Assembly: GCA_015056575.1 (NCBI GenBank)
Contig: SVGA01000023.1
Span: forward strand, 1 to 64,000
DNA from: Butyrivibrio sp.
GTDB taxonomy: Bacteria > Bacillota > Clostridia > Lachnospirales > Lachnospiraceae
DNA: 64,000 bases
Direction of reading: 5' to 3'
The notes beneath the pieces were generated by a model. It was given only the letters and a program-made list of their open reading frames with translations. It made no database searches and was not told the DNA's origin. Position 1 is the stretch's first letter; the number at the start of each line of letters is the position of its first letter. Made by a program: the position numbers and the translations under genes. Below, piece after piece: positions 27,360 through 37,334 of the stretch.

Positions 27360-28851
27360 TATCAACTCTCTTTCCGCTGCTGGTGATGGCTTTCTCCGGG
27401 CACACCAGAATGCACAGATGACATCCAACGCAGCTTGCGGCGTCCATTCGGGCTTTGCGGTTTTCGTCAAGATAGATGGCCTGGTGGCCACCGTCTTCGC
27501 AGGAGATCATGCATCGGCCGCAGCCGATGCATTTACCCGGATGGAACTTGGGATATACGATGGAATCCCGTTCCAGTACATCGGTGGTGGGGCTCAAGGA
27601 GTCCAGGCCAAGTCCCACAACCTCACGGGCATTTCTGAAGCCTTTTTCCGCCAGGTAGTAGTTCAGGCCGGACTTAAGGTCATCTATTATTCTATAGCCA
27701 TACTGCATGACAGCAGTGGCAATCTGCACACTTTCAGCGCCCATCAGCATAAACTCCAGGGCATCCAGCCAGGTTTCAATTCCTCCCATGCCGCTTATAT
27801 GCTTGTCTTTAAGAGCAGGATTCTGACCAAGCTCAGCCACAAAGCGAAGAGCAATGGGTTTAACGGCATTTCCGCTGTATCCGCCCACGGCTGATTTTCC
27901 TCTTACTGCGGGAGCGGTAACATAAGTGTGGGGATTAACGCCAATGATACTCTTTATGGTATTGATGGCAGCGATACCATCAGCACCGCCTCTTATAGCC
28001 GCCTCCGCGGCAGGAGACATGGTGGCAACGTTTGGAGTCAGTTTTGCCAGGATTGGAATTGTAGCTCCCCTTCTTGCTGCGGCGGTAAATTTCTCCACAA
28101 GTTCGGGAACCTGGCCGATATCAGAGCCCAGGCCCTCTTCCATCATGTTGGGGCAGGAGAAGTTAAGCTCGATCGCATCGGCACCGTTTTCCTGGCAGAG
28201 TCTTGACAGTTCCTCCCATTCATCTTCATTCTGCCCCATGATGGAGGCAAGTATGAATTTTGTAGGGTAGTTCTCCTTAAGCCGTCTGAATATCTCCATG
28301 TTCTCAGATACACTGTGATCGGAGAGCTGTTCTATATTCTTGAATCCGATTATGGAGCCGCCATCTCCGGTAATGGCAGAGAATCTTGGAGAAGCTTCAT
28401 GGATATCCAGGCTGCATATGGTCTTGAATGATGCTCCGGCCCATCCCGCTTCAAAGGCCCTGGCGCACATATCGTAGGTACTGCTGACTACGGACGATGC
28501 CAGAAGGAAAGGATTCTCCAGGGGTATGCCGCAGAAATCCGAGCGAAGAAGATTTTCATCATCAGGTAAAGGTAGATCATGGCACGGCTTAACCTCATCG
28601 TGGAGCCTTGACATAATCTTCTTTATGGGTACAGCGTGAGGCCTTACACATTCTTCCTCACATGGGGAATTGCAGGTAAGACACACATTTTTATCGGGAA
28701 CGGTTGCGGCTGCTACGGCCGAGTTATCAAACCAGATACTCCTTAGAGTGTCAGAAGGAATCATGTAGGGACAGGCTTTGTCACAAGGCGCATTATAACA
28801 GAGCGCACAGTTTATCATATCTGAACGTGGGATGCTGCTTTCAAATGCCAT
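27346..28851 (-). CDS. preA: PreA-like dihydropyrimidine dehydrogenase with N-terminal Fe-S domain
   Basis: A 501-residue iron-sulfur flavoprotein. Residues about 14-75 hold two cysteine clusters ('CALCYNAPCDKACPY' and 'CLTCNSPCEEEC') like the N terminus of PreT or mammalian DPD. Residues about 105-410 form the FMN-binding dihydroorotate dehydrogenase-like barrel, with the 'NFSCPNMMEEGLGSDIGQ' loop. The C terminus carries two 4Fe-4S motifs, 'CIGCGRCMISC' and 'CVGCHLCILVCPEK'. E. coli PreA is about 410 residues and lacks the first part. The FAD/NADH domain of PreT is missing here and no partner gene is adjacent. It probably reduces or oxidises a pyrimidine using another electron carrier. AGGAGG supports the start; a minus-strand TATAAT lies at 28887-28892. 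Confidence 0.82.
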   Translation of the reverse strand: MAFESSIPRSDMINCALCYNAPCDKACPYMIPSDTLRSIWFDNSAVAAATVPDKNVCLTCNSPCEEECVRPHAVPIKKIMSRLHDEVKPCHDLPLPDDENLLRSDFCGIPLENPFLLASSVVSSTYDMCARAFEAGWAGASFKTICSLDIHEASPRFSAITGDGGSIIGFKNIEQLSDHSVSENMEIFRRLKENYPTKFILASIMGQNEDEWEELSRLCQENGADAIELNFSCPNMMEEGLGSDIGQVPELVEKFTAAARRGATIPILAKLTPNVATMSPAAEAAIRGGADGIAAINTIKSIIGVNPHTYVTAPAVRGKSAVGGYSGNAVKPIALRFVAELGQNPALKDKHISGMGGIETWLDALEFMLMGAESVQIATAVMQYGYRIIDDLKSGLNYYLAEKGFRNAREVVGLGLDSLSPTTDVLERDSIVYPKFHPGKCIGCGRCMISCEDGGHQAIYLDENRKARMDAASCVGCHLCILVCPEKAITSSGKRVDKKRP

Positions 28852-28942
28852 GGATACCTCCTTCTTGTAATCGCGATTATGAAATAATTATAACAAAATA
28901 TTGAGCACATCCTTAAATAAAAATGAATTTTTAATATCTGTA

Positions 28943-28971
28943 TTGCTAAGTATGAGGCGGGAAAATAATAT
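28943..28971 (+). promoter_or_regulatory. Probable promoter of the secreted protease gene
   Basis: TTGCTA (28943-28948) and TAATAT (28966-28971) are 17 bases apart, about 60 bases before the GTG start. The rest of 28893-29032 is AT-rich with no other feature. Confidence 0.4.
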
Positions 28972-29032
28972 ACAAATTAATAGTGGGAGTATGCGCTCAT
29001 CATGGTACTAAAAGATCAGGAGAGTTAAAAAC

Positions 29033-32000
29033 GTGCTTAGAAAACGAATCATTTCATTACTTCTTTCGGGAATGCTTTTTGTTTCAGGTGCAAATGTTTC
29101 ATTTGCAGCTGATGATTCTGCTGTGCCTTCTATGACAGAAACAGATGCCTCCAATGAAGAAGATAAAAATACGGATATAGATACGAATAAAGATACAAAT
29201 AAAGATACAAATAAAGACGACGATCTGCCCCCTTCAGATGAAGCAGGGAAAGGAAGTAACGCAGAAAGCGAAAAAGATCCTTCCGACGGCAATGAGACGA
29301 AGGAAGGCAAAGCCGCGAAAGAAGATTCTGAAAAAGCCCCGGCCGCCGATGGCAAATCCGCGAAAGAAGATTCTGACAAAGTTCCGGCCATCAATGACGA
29401 ATCCGGCAAAGAAGTATCCGGAAAAGAAGCATCCGGCGAAGAAGCATCCGGCAAAGAAGCATCCGGCAAAGAAGCATCCGGCGAAGAGGCTTCCATGGAA
29501 TCTTCCGGGGAGGAAGCTGATACAGAAGCTTCAGAAGAGGCGGAGTCTGTAGAAGAAGCAGAAGAGACTGATACAATCGAGCTTTATGAGGATTTCCCCT
29601 GCGGAACAGGATATGTGGCAGAAGACGATCCCATCAGTGTCATCCACAATGAGCCTGAAGTAAAGCTTTTCCGGGGCGCATATTATCCCTCAAGCTATCA
29701 GACTGCAAATCTTCCGCCCCTTAGATATCAGGGAGCCTACGGAACCTGCTGGGCCTTTGCATTTACGGGACTTGAGGAGATCAACTTAAGGAAAAAAGGA
29801 GTGATGTCAGATCCGGATCTTTCGGAACTGCATCTTGCCTACTTCACCTACAATACTGTGACAGATCCCCTTGGAACTACGGAAGGAGACAGATATACCT
29901 CCAGCGGATACCGAAGCCTTCATGAGGGCGGAAACTTTGTGGACGCAGCCGAGTCTCTTGCACAATGGCAGGGCGCTGCGGCTGAGAGTACTGCAAGATA
30001 TGAAAATGCATCATCGGTTTCAAACGGCGGACTTTCTGACTCAATTGCCTATAACAGTGTATCCCATCTAATGAACTATTATATTGAGTCGGTGGATATG
30101 GCAGCCTTCAGGAGCAGCAAGGATCTGTCTCTGCTTGATCCGATAAAAAAGCTGGTTCAAAAATCCGGAGCTGTAGGAATGACGTTTTCTGTTCCCGAGG
30201 GAAATTCACCCAGGGTTACCTCAGAGACCTACAGCAGCTCCAATAACTGCTATTATAATGCAGGCAGTGCCCCCGGGCCCCATGCAGTAGATATCATTGG
30301 CTGGGATGATGATTTTCCAAAGAGCAAATTCGCGACTACTCCTCCCGGAGATGGAGCGTTTCTTATAAGAAACAGCTGGTGGACCAATGGGGCAGGATCC
30401 CAGAACTCATACCGCGGATATTTCTGGATGTCTTACTATGAGAATACTATGGGTGATTCCTTCTTTGCTGTGGATGTGGAGTCTGCCGGTAATTATGACA
30501 ATAATTACGGATATGACGGAGCATTGAGTAATGGCCACAACTACTATCAGGCAGGGGCAAATGTCTTTACCGCCCATGCAACCGGTGCCACAGGAGGAGA
30601 AACACTTGGAGCGGTTTCATTTATAACAAATGCCACCAATGTGGGCTACACCGTGGAAGTATATACAGATGTTGTGACCACACCGGATACCGGAAATCTT
30701 GTGGAAGAAGCCACCACATCCGGCTTCCTTGAGTTTGCGGGTATGAATACTGTTGAATTAAGAAACAGTGTAGACTTAGAGCCCGGATCAAATTTTGCTG
30801 TGGTGGTTAAACTCGACTCTTTCTCTCTGGGGGTATCAGAGTCTTATTCCTCCTCGGACGGAAAAGTCGTAAATAAGTCATACCCCGGACAGAGTTTCAT
30901 AAAGATGGGGGATTCCTGGGCTGATACTCAGTACAGTGGGAATTTCACCATAAAAGCATATACCGTTAACAAGGCGCCGGGATCAGCGGTGTCTCCCACG
31001 CAGATAGACTTTACCAATATTGAAAATGGGAACCTTGACCTGGGTGTAGGGCAGGATTTTAAAGTAAACACGAAACTTCTGCCTTCCGGAGCAGGTTATC
31101 AGAAGCTCAACTGGAGCAGTTCCAAACCTGCTGTAGTGACCGTAGATAACGGGATCATAAAGGGCGTGTCAGAAGGAGAAGCAGTGGTAACAGCTTCACT
31201 TCCCGGCGGAAATATAAGAAGCAGTATAAATGTAACGGTAAGCAGAAAGCTGGTTCAGCTTTCAATAGGTAAGAGCATGATCTTCGTTCCGGGCAGCGGA
31301 ATGGAGAACTTCTACAGACTGGACTATGTTCCCGAGGATTATGTGCCAAAGGCGGAACCCGTATGGACCTCCTCTGATGAAGATGCACTTTCAATCCGGG
31401 TAGAGAACGGAAGGCCTGTTCTTGAGGAAAAGAAGATGGGGCAGGTTGCAATCATGGCAAGCGTGGATGGAGTTGTGGCCACAGTGACTCATGAGATACA
31501 GCCTTCCTGGAATTTTGTTGACTATGAGGCTACGGATGACAAGGTAGTTACCTTTAAGTGGCAGGCTGCCAAAGGGGCTAAGAGCTACAGATTATACAGA
31601 GGAGATGAAAACACTCTCATAGCCGAGATCCTTGACGATGGCAGGGATTCATATGAGTATGTCGACAGATATTACAAAGGAAAATCCGCCGGCAGTGGGC
31701 AGTACTATTTTACCCCGGTTTATCAAAAGCAAAACAGTTATACCAGGACCTATTTTTCCGTTACCTTCGGAACCAACTACAGCATTACCTATCACTTAAA
31801 CGGAAGCACCCAGAATCCAAGAAATACAAAGACATATATAGGTGGAGTGGGACGAAAGCTATATGATCCCACGCCGCCTGAAGATTATGAATTTTTGGGA
31901 TGGTACACAGATCCTGAGTTTACCGGGAAACCACAAACACAGATCTCAGCTTCCCAGACAGGTGCAATAGACCTTTATGCCAAAGTTTTGCCCAAGGATC

Positions 32001-35000
32001 CGGAAATAACCGTTACTCCGGAAAAGATATATCTTGCCCCGGGAGAGAGCGCCCGGATAACCACCTCATCCCGCCCCGTGGGAGGAGAATTTTCATTTCA
32101 GAATGAAACTCCGGATATCATATCGGTATCTACATCTGAAAACGGGATAACGGTAACGGCAGGAACCGAAACGGGAGCGGGCCTTATCTATGCTTCCTGT
32201 TATGGGCTTACAAAGGAGATCAGGGTTTATGTGCGAAATCCCATCACCCTTGATAAGAGCAGGATATCCCTTAAATCAAACAGCGGAGGGACAAGTAAGA
32301 TAACCGCCACAACAGCCAAAGACCTGAAAGAGGCAATAGTTGACTGGGAAAGCTCCGATGAAACTGTGGCTACCGTTACTGAGGGCATTGTATATCCCGC
32401 AGATGACATCACCGGTACCAAAAAGACTACCATAACCGCCACCATCAGGGGGACCGGTTATTCCGCCTCCTGCGTTGTTACCGTAAGCAGTATTGCCATT
32501 ACAAAAGCACCACAGGGTACTATAGACGGAGTGGCTATATCTGCCGGAGAATCTTTTGTTTACAAGGGCTCCAGGCTAAGACTGACCTCAGCCACAAGCG
32601 GAGCCAGTGTATTCTATACCCTTGGAGGAGTTGAGCCTTCTCTGAACGAGTATGGAAATCCCGCAGACAATAACACAAGATCTCTTGGTACCGGCTCACT
32701 GATAATCGATCAGGACAAGGTTATAAAGGCTGTGGCCTATAGGAGAGAATACCAGGTCAGCGATACGGTGACCTTTGATCTTAAAGTCATACCGGATGGC
32801 GAAGTCATAAATCTTGATAAAGAGGAGCTTACAATAAAATCAAAAGCCGGAGTCACGGGAAATCTTTCGGCTGTCATTTTGGCGGACAAATTTAAGGATC
32901 AGGCGGTTACCTGGACCAGTTCAGACAGAAACGTTGCAACGGTATCAGATGGAATAGTAGATCCTGCGGACAATCTGACTTCGGAAAAGCAGGTGACGAT
33001 CACCGCGACAATAAGCGGAACAAACTATAAGGCGTCCTGTCTTGTTACAGTGAAGCCTCTGATAAGTGCATCTGCCCCTGCCGGATACATAAAAGGAAAT
33101 CAGTATATAAGTGAAACAAGTGTATTAAAGGGCACTAAGATCACTCTGGTAACTGCCACTGAGGGAGCTGAAATCTATTATGCCCTTTCGGGAAAAGAGC
33201 CTTCTATTGACGGGGACGGTAATATCCTTGATCAGTATACGAAGCTTTACGACGGGCCTATCAGCATCGACAGTGACACTGTAATAAAAGCAGTAGCCTT
33301 TCATGAAGACGGTAAGGCCAGCGCCGTCAGCTCTTTTACCGTAAGGATAAAAAAAGCGGCTGATCTTATCTATCTTGATAAAAAGGAGATGGTCCTCAAG
33401 TCAAAGAAAGATGCTATCGGGGTCATTACCGCCATTCTGGATGAGGACCTTGAGGGCAGCACCATCGACTGGACAAGCTCTGATGAAACTGTCGCCACGG
33501 TGCAGAATGGTGTGGTTGAACCGAAAGATGGTCTTTCCGAGACAAAAGAGGTTACCATCACAGCTACTGTCAGTGGCACAAACTACGCAGCATCCTGCCG
33601 TGTTAGTGTTGTGCCCATGATAAAGACCGGAGCACCAAAGGGCAGCGTAAAAGGGAATGAGGTTTCTTCCGGGGAGATAAGTGTTTCAAGAGGGGTCAGC
33701 TTTGTGCTCTCCAGCTCTACTCCCGGGGCAAGGATCTTCTATACAATAGACGGAAGTGCGCCTATGCTCGATGAGACGGGAGCTGTTCTTACTCAGGCGA
33801 CTATGGAGTATTCTGAGGCGCTGACTATTGAAGAAGAAACTCTCATAAGAGCTGTAGCTCTTGCCGATGACTGTAAAATCAGCGACGAAAGCTCTTTTGA
33901 CCTGAAGATAAAAACCACGCAGGATATCATAAGCTTTGATGTGTACGAGATGACCCTTCGGTCCAGGGTGGGCGTAACAGGAACAATAACGGCCACAGTG
34001 GATGAGGAGTATAAGGATAGACAGATAGACTGGACCACATCAGAGTACCTTATAGCAAAAGTATCCGGCGGAGTTGTGGACCCTGCCGATGATATAACTG
34101 AGAAAAGGCAGGTTACAATTACTGCAACTGTCAGAGGAACAGAGTATTCCGCATCATGCCTTGTCACGGTTTTACCGACAATTAAAGCAAGCAGACCGTA
34201 TCTTTATGTAAATGGAGAGAAGGCTGTTTCAGCTACTGTTTCAGTCATGCCCGGAACATATGTAAGTCTGGCAACTGAAACAGAAGGAGCTAATATCTAT
34301 TACACCCTTGATGGCAGAGAACCATACGTTAATGAGAATACAAATACCCCGGCTGCTTATACAAAGCTTTACACCGAGCCTATCAAGGTAACAGAGCAGG
34401 CTACATTAAAGACCCTGGCTTATGTAGAAGACGGCAAGGTAAGCGCAGTTATCCCATACTATCTGAGGATAAAAACTGTCGAAGAAATCATACATCTTAA
34501 CAAAAAAACTTTAACTTTGACCTCAAAGAGCGGTGTTACCGGCAGACTCAATGCTATTACGGAAGAATACTATCAAGGTCATCCCATCGACTGGACCAGC
34601 TCTGATGCGAAGGTAGCTACGGTATCCAGTGGAATTGTGGACCCTGCGGATGATCTTAAGGAGACTAAAACGGTTACGATCACGGCAACCTTAAGGGGGA
34701 CAGATTATTCTGCCAGCTGCGAGGTTACGGTTAACCCCGATCCTGATGCTGATCCGGACCCCGATCCTGACCCGGACCCTGACCCCGATCCTGACCCAGA
34801 CCCAGACCCTGACCCAGATCCAGACCCGGACCCGGATCCCGATCCTGATCCAGACCCAAATCCAGATCCGGATCCCAATCCGGACCCCGCGGTGGAGGAA
34901 GAGGATATATGGGGTGACCTGGATGAAGGAAATGAAAAGGAAAATCTTTTTGATAATGAGATAGCAGCGGTTCCCGGTGATATATGGTATTACCTGACAG

Positions 35001-37189
35001 GTTCTGATGAAGCGGAAATAAAAGAGATCTTTAAAGACTCAGTTGAGAAAGAGACCGGCTATGTTAAAGCCTATACCTCAAAGAAGGTAACCTTTAACAG
35101 AGATATACATGTTTTCCATGGAACCAGGCAACTGGTGGAGGGAAGAGAGTATACCATTGCCTACAGGAACAATATTAAGGCAGCAGGCCCCGGGGATAAG
35201 AATGCGCCTACTGTCACCATCAAGGGAAAGGGCAATTATTCCGGCACAGCGTCCTTTACCTTTACCATTGAGAAGGCTCCCATGAATGAGGCGGTTATTT
35301 CTTCCGAGACGGAAATAGCTGTAATGGCAGGAAAGAGTGTTAAGCTTGGAAACACCAGGCCAAAGATCACCTTCGAAGGAAAGACCTTAAAGCCCGGAAC
35401 CGACTATATCCTTGAATACTATGACGCTGATGCTATGGATTCCCCCATCACAAATCCTTCTTCGGAAATACTGAGCGTTCCGGGAAAGACCTATTGGATA
35501 AGAGTCATTGCCGGGGATAACGGTAATTTTACCGGAGCCATGGATACTATGGTTAAAGTGGAGACAAAAGATCCTGCAAATACCATCAGTATTTCCAAGG
35601 TTAAAGTGGTCGGCGTCGACGGAAAAGCCCTGAAGCTGGCATATAAAGATAAGGCTTACAGTCTTGAAGAGCTGTTTGATAACAGCAATGGCAAAGATGC
35701 AAAGGCCTTTGTTAAGTATGGCAAAGATCCGGAACCTCTTGTCTATGGAGAGGACTATAAAGTTGTTCCTGTTTATGATGGCTATACATACAAGGCAGCA
35801 GGAAAACACAGCTTTATCCTTCAGGGAATTGAGAAGGAAGACCCTGCCGGGAAGAGCTTTGTAGGAAGTAAGACGCAGACCCTTGAGATCACCGGTATTG
35901 CCATGAGCAAGGTGAAGATCGCAGGACTTGCATCCGGCGTTGAATACATCGGCAGAACCATAACCCTTGAGGACCTTTACAACGAGAAGGATAAGACGGT
36001 AGCAGCCTACAACAAAAATGCCAAGGAGGGAAAACGCTGCGACGGAGTAACTCTTTATTACTATGACAGTGCTCTCAAGAAGAATGTACCCCTTTCCATG
36101 AAGACGGAGGGTGAGGAAGGTGCTGATTCCGCAGATATTCTTGTAAGCAGAATAGCAAGTGTCAACCCCGGTAAGTTCACTCTTACGTTTAAAGGACAGA
36201 ACAGGGTTACAGGAACTCTTAAAAAGACGATCACCATCAAGGCCTATAACCTTAAGAACGACAAATACGGAAGGCTAGATATCGATGTGAAAGACGGCGT
36301 ATTTACCAAGGGCGGAGTGCGCCCTGCTGTAACTGTGAAACTCATCGCCGAAAACGCCCGGAGTAATGAGACGGGAAAAGAAATTAAACTGAAGGAAGGC
36401 ATCGACTACACCCTTACCTACAAAAATAACGTAAAGGTTGCGGATAAGAATTCGAAGTCAGCGCCTTGTGTAACGGTAAAGGGGATCGGCAATTATACAG
36501 GAACCACTGTTTCAAAGACCTTCTCCATCACTAAGGCACCCATAAGCAGTGCGGAGCTTGTGGTAGCCGACGTCGCCTATAAAGAGAAGGGCAGGAAGGG
36601 CTACTTTATGCCTGCTGTGAAGGTTTATCAGGACGGAAAGGCTCTTAGTGTTGGTAAGGGCAAAGATCTTGAAGCCTTTAATAAAGCAGATGTTGCCTAT
36701 ACCTATGCAGAAGCTACAACTCTCCTGGACGGAACCAATGTCGGCGAAGGAGATCAGGTTATGGCAGAGGACAAAGTCCCTAAGGGCACCAGGATCAGGG
36801 TAAGCATTCTTTTAAGCAATCTTACCCTTGGTGAAAAGAGCTGTTTCATGCATGAAGAGTCCGAAAAAGAAACAGACGAAATAGTGGGAGAGTACACTGT
36901 CTATGAGCCGGCAAGAAACATTTCCAGATATAAGGTGAGGCTGGTTGGCAGCAGCAATATATTCTTCAGTAACGGCACGGCTGTTGATATTAAGGCCGGT
37001 GACCTGGAAGTGTATAGGAAAGTGGGGAAGAACGAGGAAAAACTGAATAATGAAACAGACTACGAGGTAAAATCCGTAAAGAATAACAGGTTCCTTGGAA
37101 CCACCACAGTTGTGCTTAAAGGAAAGGGAGACTACTGCGGCACAAAGACCTATACTGTAAGGCTTCTGGCAAAGCGTATCGGAGGCTGA
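29033..37189 (+). CDS. Giant secreted papain-family (C1) protease with Big2 repeats
   Basis: A 2718-residue secreted protein starting at GTG behind AGGAGAG. The signal peptide covers about 1-26. A low-complexity acidic region (27-185) includes imperfect GKEAS repeats. A C1 peptidase domain (about 205-500) has Cys239 in 'QGAYGTCWAFAF', His417 in 'GPHAVDIIGWDDDF' and Asn447 in 'LIRNSWWTNGAG', so the triad is complete. A beta-rich domain, Big2-like and InlB-like domains follow. Then come five Big2 units alternating with four chitobiase-C-like units (about 1070-1900), an Asp-Pro linker (about 1902-1952), and tandem 'G.DYT..Y.NN...G' beta domains. No LPxTG, SLH or membrane anchor is seen. Probably an extracellular protease bound to the surface through its repeats. 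Confidence 0.9.
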   Translation: MLRKRIISLLLSGMLFVSGANVSFAADDSAVPSMTETDASNEEDKNTDIDTNKDTNKDTNKDDDLPPSDEAGKGSNAESEKDPSDGNETKEGKAAKEDSEKAPAADGKSAKEDSDKVPAINDESGKEVSGKEASGEEASGKEASGKEASGEEASMESSGEEADTEASEEAESVEEAEETDTIELYEDFPCGTGYVAEDDPISVIHNEPEVKLFRGAYYPSSYQTANLPPLRYQGAYGTCWAFAFTGLEEINLRKKGVMSDPDLSELHLAYFTYNTVTDPLGTTEGDRYTSSGYRSLHEGGNFVDAAESLAQWQGAAAESTARYENASSVSNGGLSDSIAYNSVSHLMNYYIESVDMAAFRSSKDLSLLDPIKKLVQKSGAVGMTFSVPEGNSPRVTSETYSSSNNCYYNAGSAPGPHAVDIIGWDDDFPKSKFATTPPGDGAFLIRNSWWTNGAGSQNSYRGYFWMSYYENTMGDSFFAVDVESAGNYDNNYGYDGALSNGHNYYQAGANVFTAHATGATGGETLGAVSFITNATNVGYTVEVYTDVVTTPDTGNLVEEATTSGFLEFAGMNTVELRNSVDLEPGSNFAVVVKLDSFSLGVSESYSSSDGKVVNKSYPGQSFIKMGDSWADTQYSGNFTIKAYTVNKAPGSAVSPTQIDFTNIENGNLDLGVGQDFKVNTKLLPSGAGYQKLNWSSSKPAVVTVDNGIIKGVSEGEAVVTASLPGGNIRSSINVTVSRKLVQLSIGKSMIFVPGSGMENFYRLDYVPEDYVPKAEPVWTSSDEDALSIRVENGRPVLEEKKMGQVAIMASVDGVVATVTHEIQPSWNFVDYEATDDKVVTFKWQAAKGAKSYRLYRGDENTLIAEILDDGRDSYEYVDRYYKGKSAGSGQYYFTPVYQKQNSYTRTYFSVTFGTNYSITYHLNGSTQNPRNTKTYIGGVGRKLYDPTPPEDYEFLGWYTDPEFTGKPQTQISASQTGAIDLYAKVLPKDPEITVTPEKIYLAPGESARITTSSRPVGGEFSFQNETPDIISVSTSENGITVTAGTETGAGLIYASCYGLTKEIRVYVRNPITLDKSRISLKSNSGGTSKITATTAKDLKEAIVDWESSDETVATVTEGIVYPADDITGTKKTTITATIRGTGYSASCVVTVSSIAITKAPQGTIDGVAISAGESFVYKGSRLRLTSATSGASVFYTLGGVEPSLNEYGNPADNNTRSLGTGSLIIDQDKVIKAVAYRREYQVSDTVTFDLKVIPDGEVINLDKEELTIKSKAGVTGNLSAVILADKFKDQAVTWTSSDRNVATVSDGIVDPADNLTSEKQVTITATISGTNYKASCLVTVKPLISASAPAGYIKGNQYISETSVLKGTKITLVTATEGAEIYYALSGKEPSIDGDGNILDQYTKLYDGPISIDSDTVIKAVAFHEDGKASAVSSFTVRIKKAADLIYLDKKEMVLKSKKDAIGVITAILDEDLEGSTIDWTSSDETVATVQNGVVEPKDGLSETKEVTITATVSGTNYAASCRVSVVPMIKTGAPKGSVKGNEVSSGEISVSRGVSFVLSSSTPGARIFYTIDGSAPMLDETGAVLTQATMEYSEALTIEEETLIRAVALADDCKISDESSFDLKIKTTQDIISFDVYEMTLRSRVGVTGTITATVDEEYKDRQIDWTTSEYLIAKVSGGVVDPADDITEKRQVTITATVRGTEYSASCLVTVLPTIKASRPYLYVNGEKAVSATVSVMPGTYVSLATETEGANIYYTLDGREPYVNENTNTPAAYTKLYTEPIKVTEQATLKTLAYVEDGKVSAVIPYYLRIKTVEEIIHLNKKTLTLTSKSGVTGRLNAITEEYYQGHPIDWTSSDAKVATVSSGIVDPADDLKETKTVTITATLRGTDYSASCEVTVNPDPDADPDPDPDPDPDPDPDPDPDPDPDPDPDPDPDPDPDPNPDPDPNPDPAVEEEDIWGDLDEGNEKENLFDNEIAAVPGDIWYYLTGSDEAEIKEIFKDSVEKETGYVKAYTSKKVTFNRDIHVFHGTRQLVEGREYTIAYRNNIKAAGPGDKNAPTVTIKGKGNYSGTASFTFTIEKAPMNEAVISSETEIAVMAGKSVKLGNTRPKITFEGKTLKPGTDYILEYYDADAMDSPITNPSSEILSVPGKTYWIRVIAGDNGNFTGAMDTMVKVETKDPANTISISKVKVVGVDGKALKLAYKDKAYSLEELFDNSNGKDAKAFVKYGKDPEPLVYGEDYKVVPVYDGYTYKAAGKHSFILQGIEKEDPAGKSFVGSKTQTLEITGIAMSKVKIAGLASGVEYIGRTITLEDLYNEKDKTVAAYNKNAKEGKRCDGVTLYYYDSALKKNVPLSMKTEGEEGADSADILVSRIASVNPGKFTLTFKGQNRVTGTLKKTITIKAYNLKNDKYGRLDIDVKDGVFTKGGVRPAVTVKLIAENARSNETGKEIKLKEGIDYTLTYKNNVKVADKNSKSAPCVTVKGIGNYTGTTVSKTFSITKAPISSAELVVADVAYKEKGRKGYFMPAVKVYQDGKALSVGKGKDLEAFNKADVAYTYAEATTLLDGTNVGEGDQVMAEDKVPKGTRIRVSILLSNLTLGEKSCFMHEESEKETDEIVGEYTVYEPARNISRYKVRLVGSSNIFFSNGTAVDIKAGDLEVYRKVGKNEEKLNNETDYEVKSVKNNRFLGTTTVVLKGKGDYCGTKTYTVRLLAKRIGG
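29410..29492 (+). repeat. Short tandem repeat encoding GKEAS/GEEAS
   Basis: A 15-base unit of the type GGCAAAGAAGCATCC is repeated six times with small changes in the acidic N-terminal region of the giant protease gene. It is in frame, so copy-number change would lengthen or shorten the spacer without breaking the gene. Confidence 0.85.
32240..34735 (+). repeat. Large tandem repeats (about 560 bases) in the protease gene
   Basis: Five Big2-like units begin near 32243, 32810, 33367, 33928 and 34492. Each has the pattern 'LDK.E..LKS..G', 'DWTSSD..VATVS.G.V.PAD' and 'TITAT..GT.YSASC.VTV'. The first four are each followed by a chitobiase-C-like unit ('IYYTLDGREP'). The period is about 560 bases. 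Confidence 0.85.
34735..34888 (+). repeat. Asp-Pro dipeptide-encoding repeat (linker)
   Basis: About 25 consecutive Pro-Asp or Pro-Asn dipeptides are encoded by a 6-base repeat (GAYCCN). It forms a stiff acidic spacer between the Big2 block and the C-terminal beta domains of the giant protease. Confidence 0.95.
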
Positions 37190-37253
37190 AAAAATTGCAT
37201 AAAACTCTTTAATAATACTTGGATTTATAGTATGATTATTGCGTTTAATTAGA

Positions 37254-37300
37254 TACTACAAGGGGTAGCATGCCCGGGCGGCATGATACTCCTTTTAGTA
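37254..37300 (+). promoter_or_regulatory. Long leader hairpin of the polyamine operon
   Basis: A 21-position stem (37254-37274 with 37280-37300) has two mismatches and one G-U pair and closes a 5-base loop. It lies between a possible TATGAT -10 box (37231-37236) and the start of the decarboxylase gene. No T run follows, so it is not a simple terminator. It may control translation or stability of the operon mRNA. Confidence 0.6.
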
Positions 37301-37334
37301 TGTTACGCGTGTATTTAACCGGAGGAGTAGTTAG

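Noticed and set aside
29008..29496. 162-codon minus-strand frame rich in Ser, Asp and Pro
   Set aside because: It is antisense to the acidic low-complexity repeats of the giant protease; such codon patterns open the opposite frame by chance.
29410..34888. Regular short repeats that could suggest a CRISPR array
   Set aside because: The repeats are in frame within one coding sequence, contiguous and without unique spacers.
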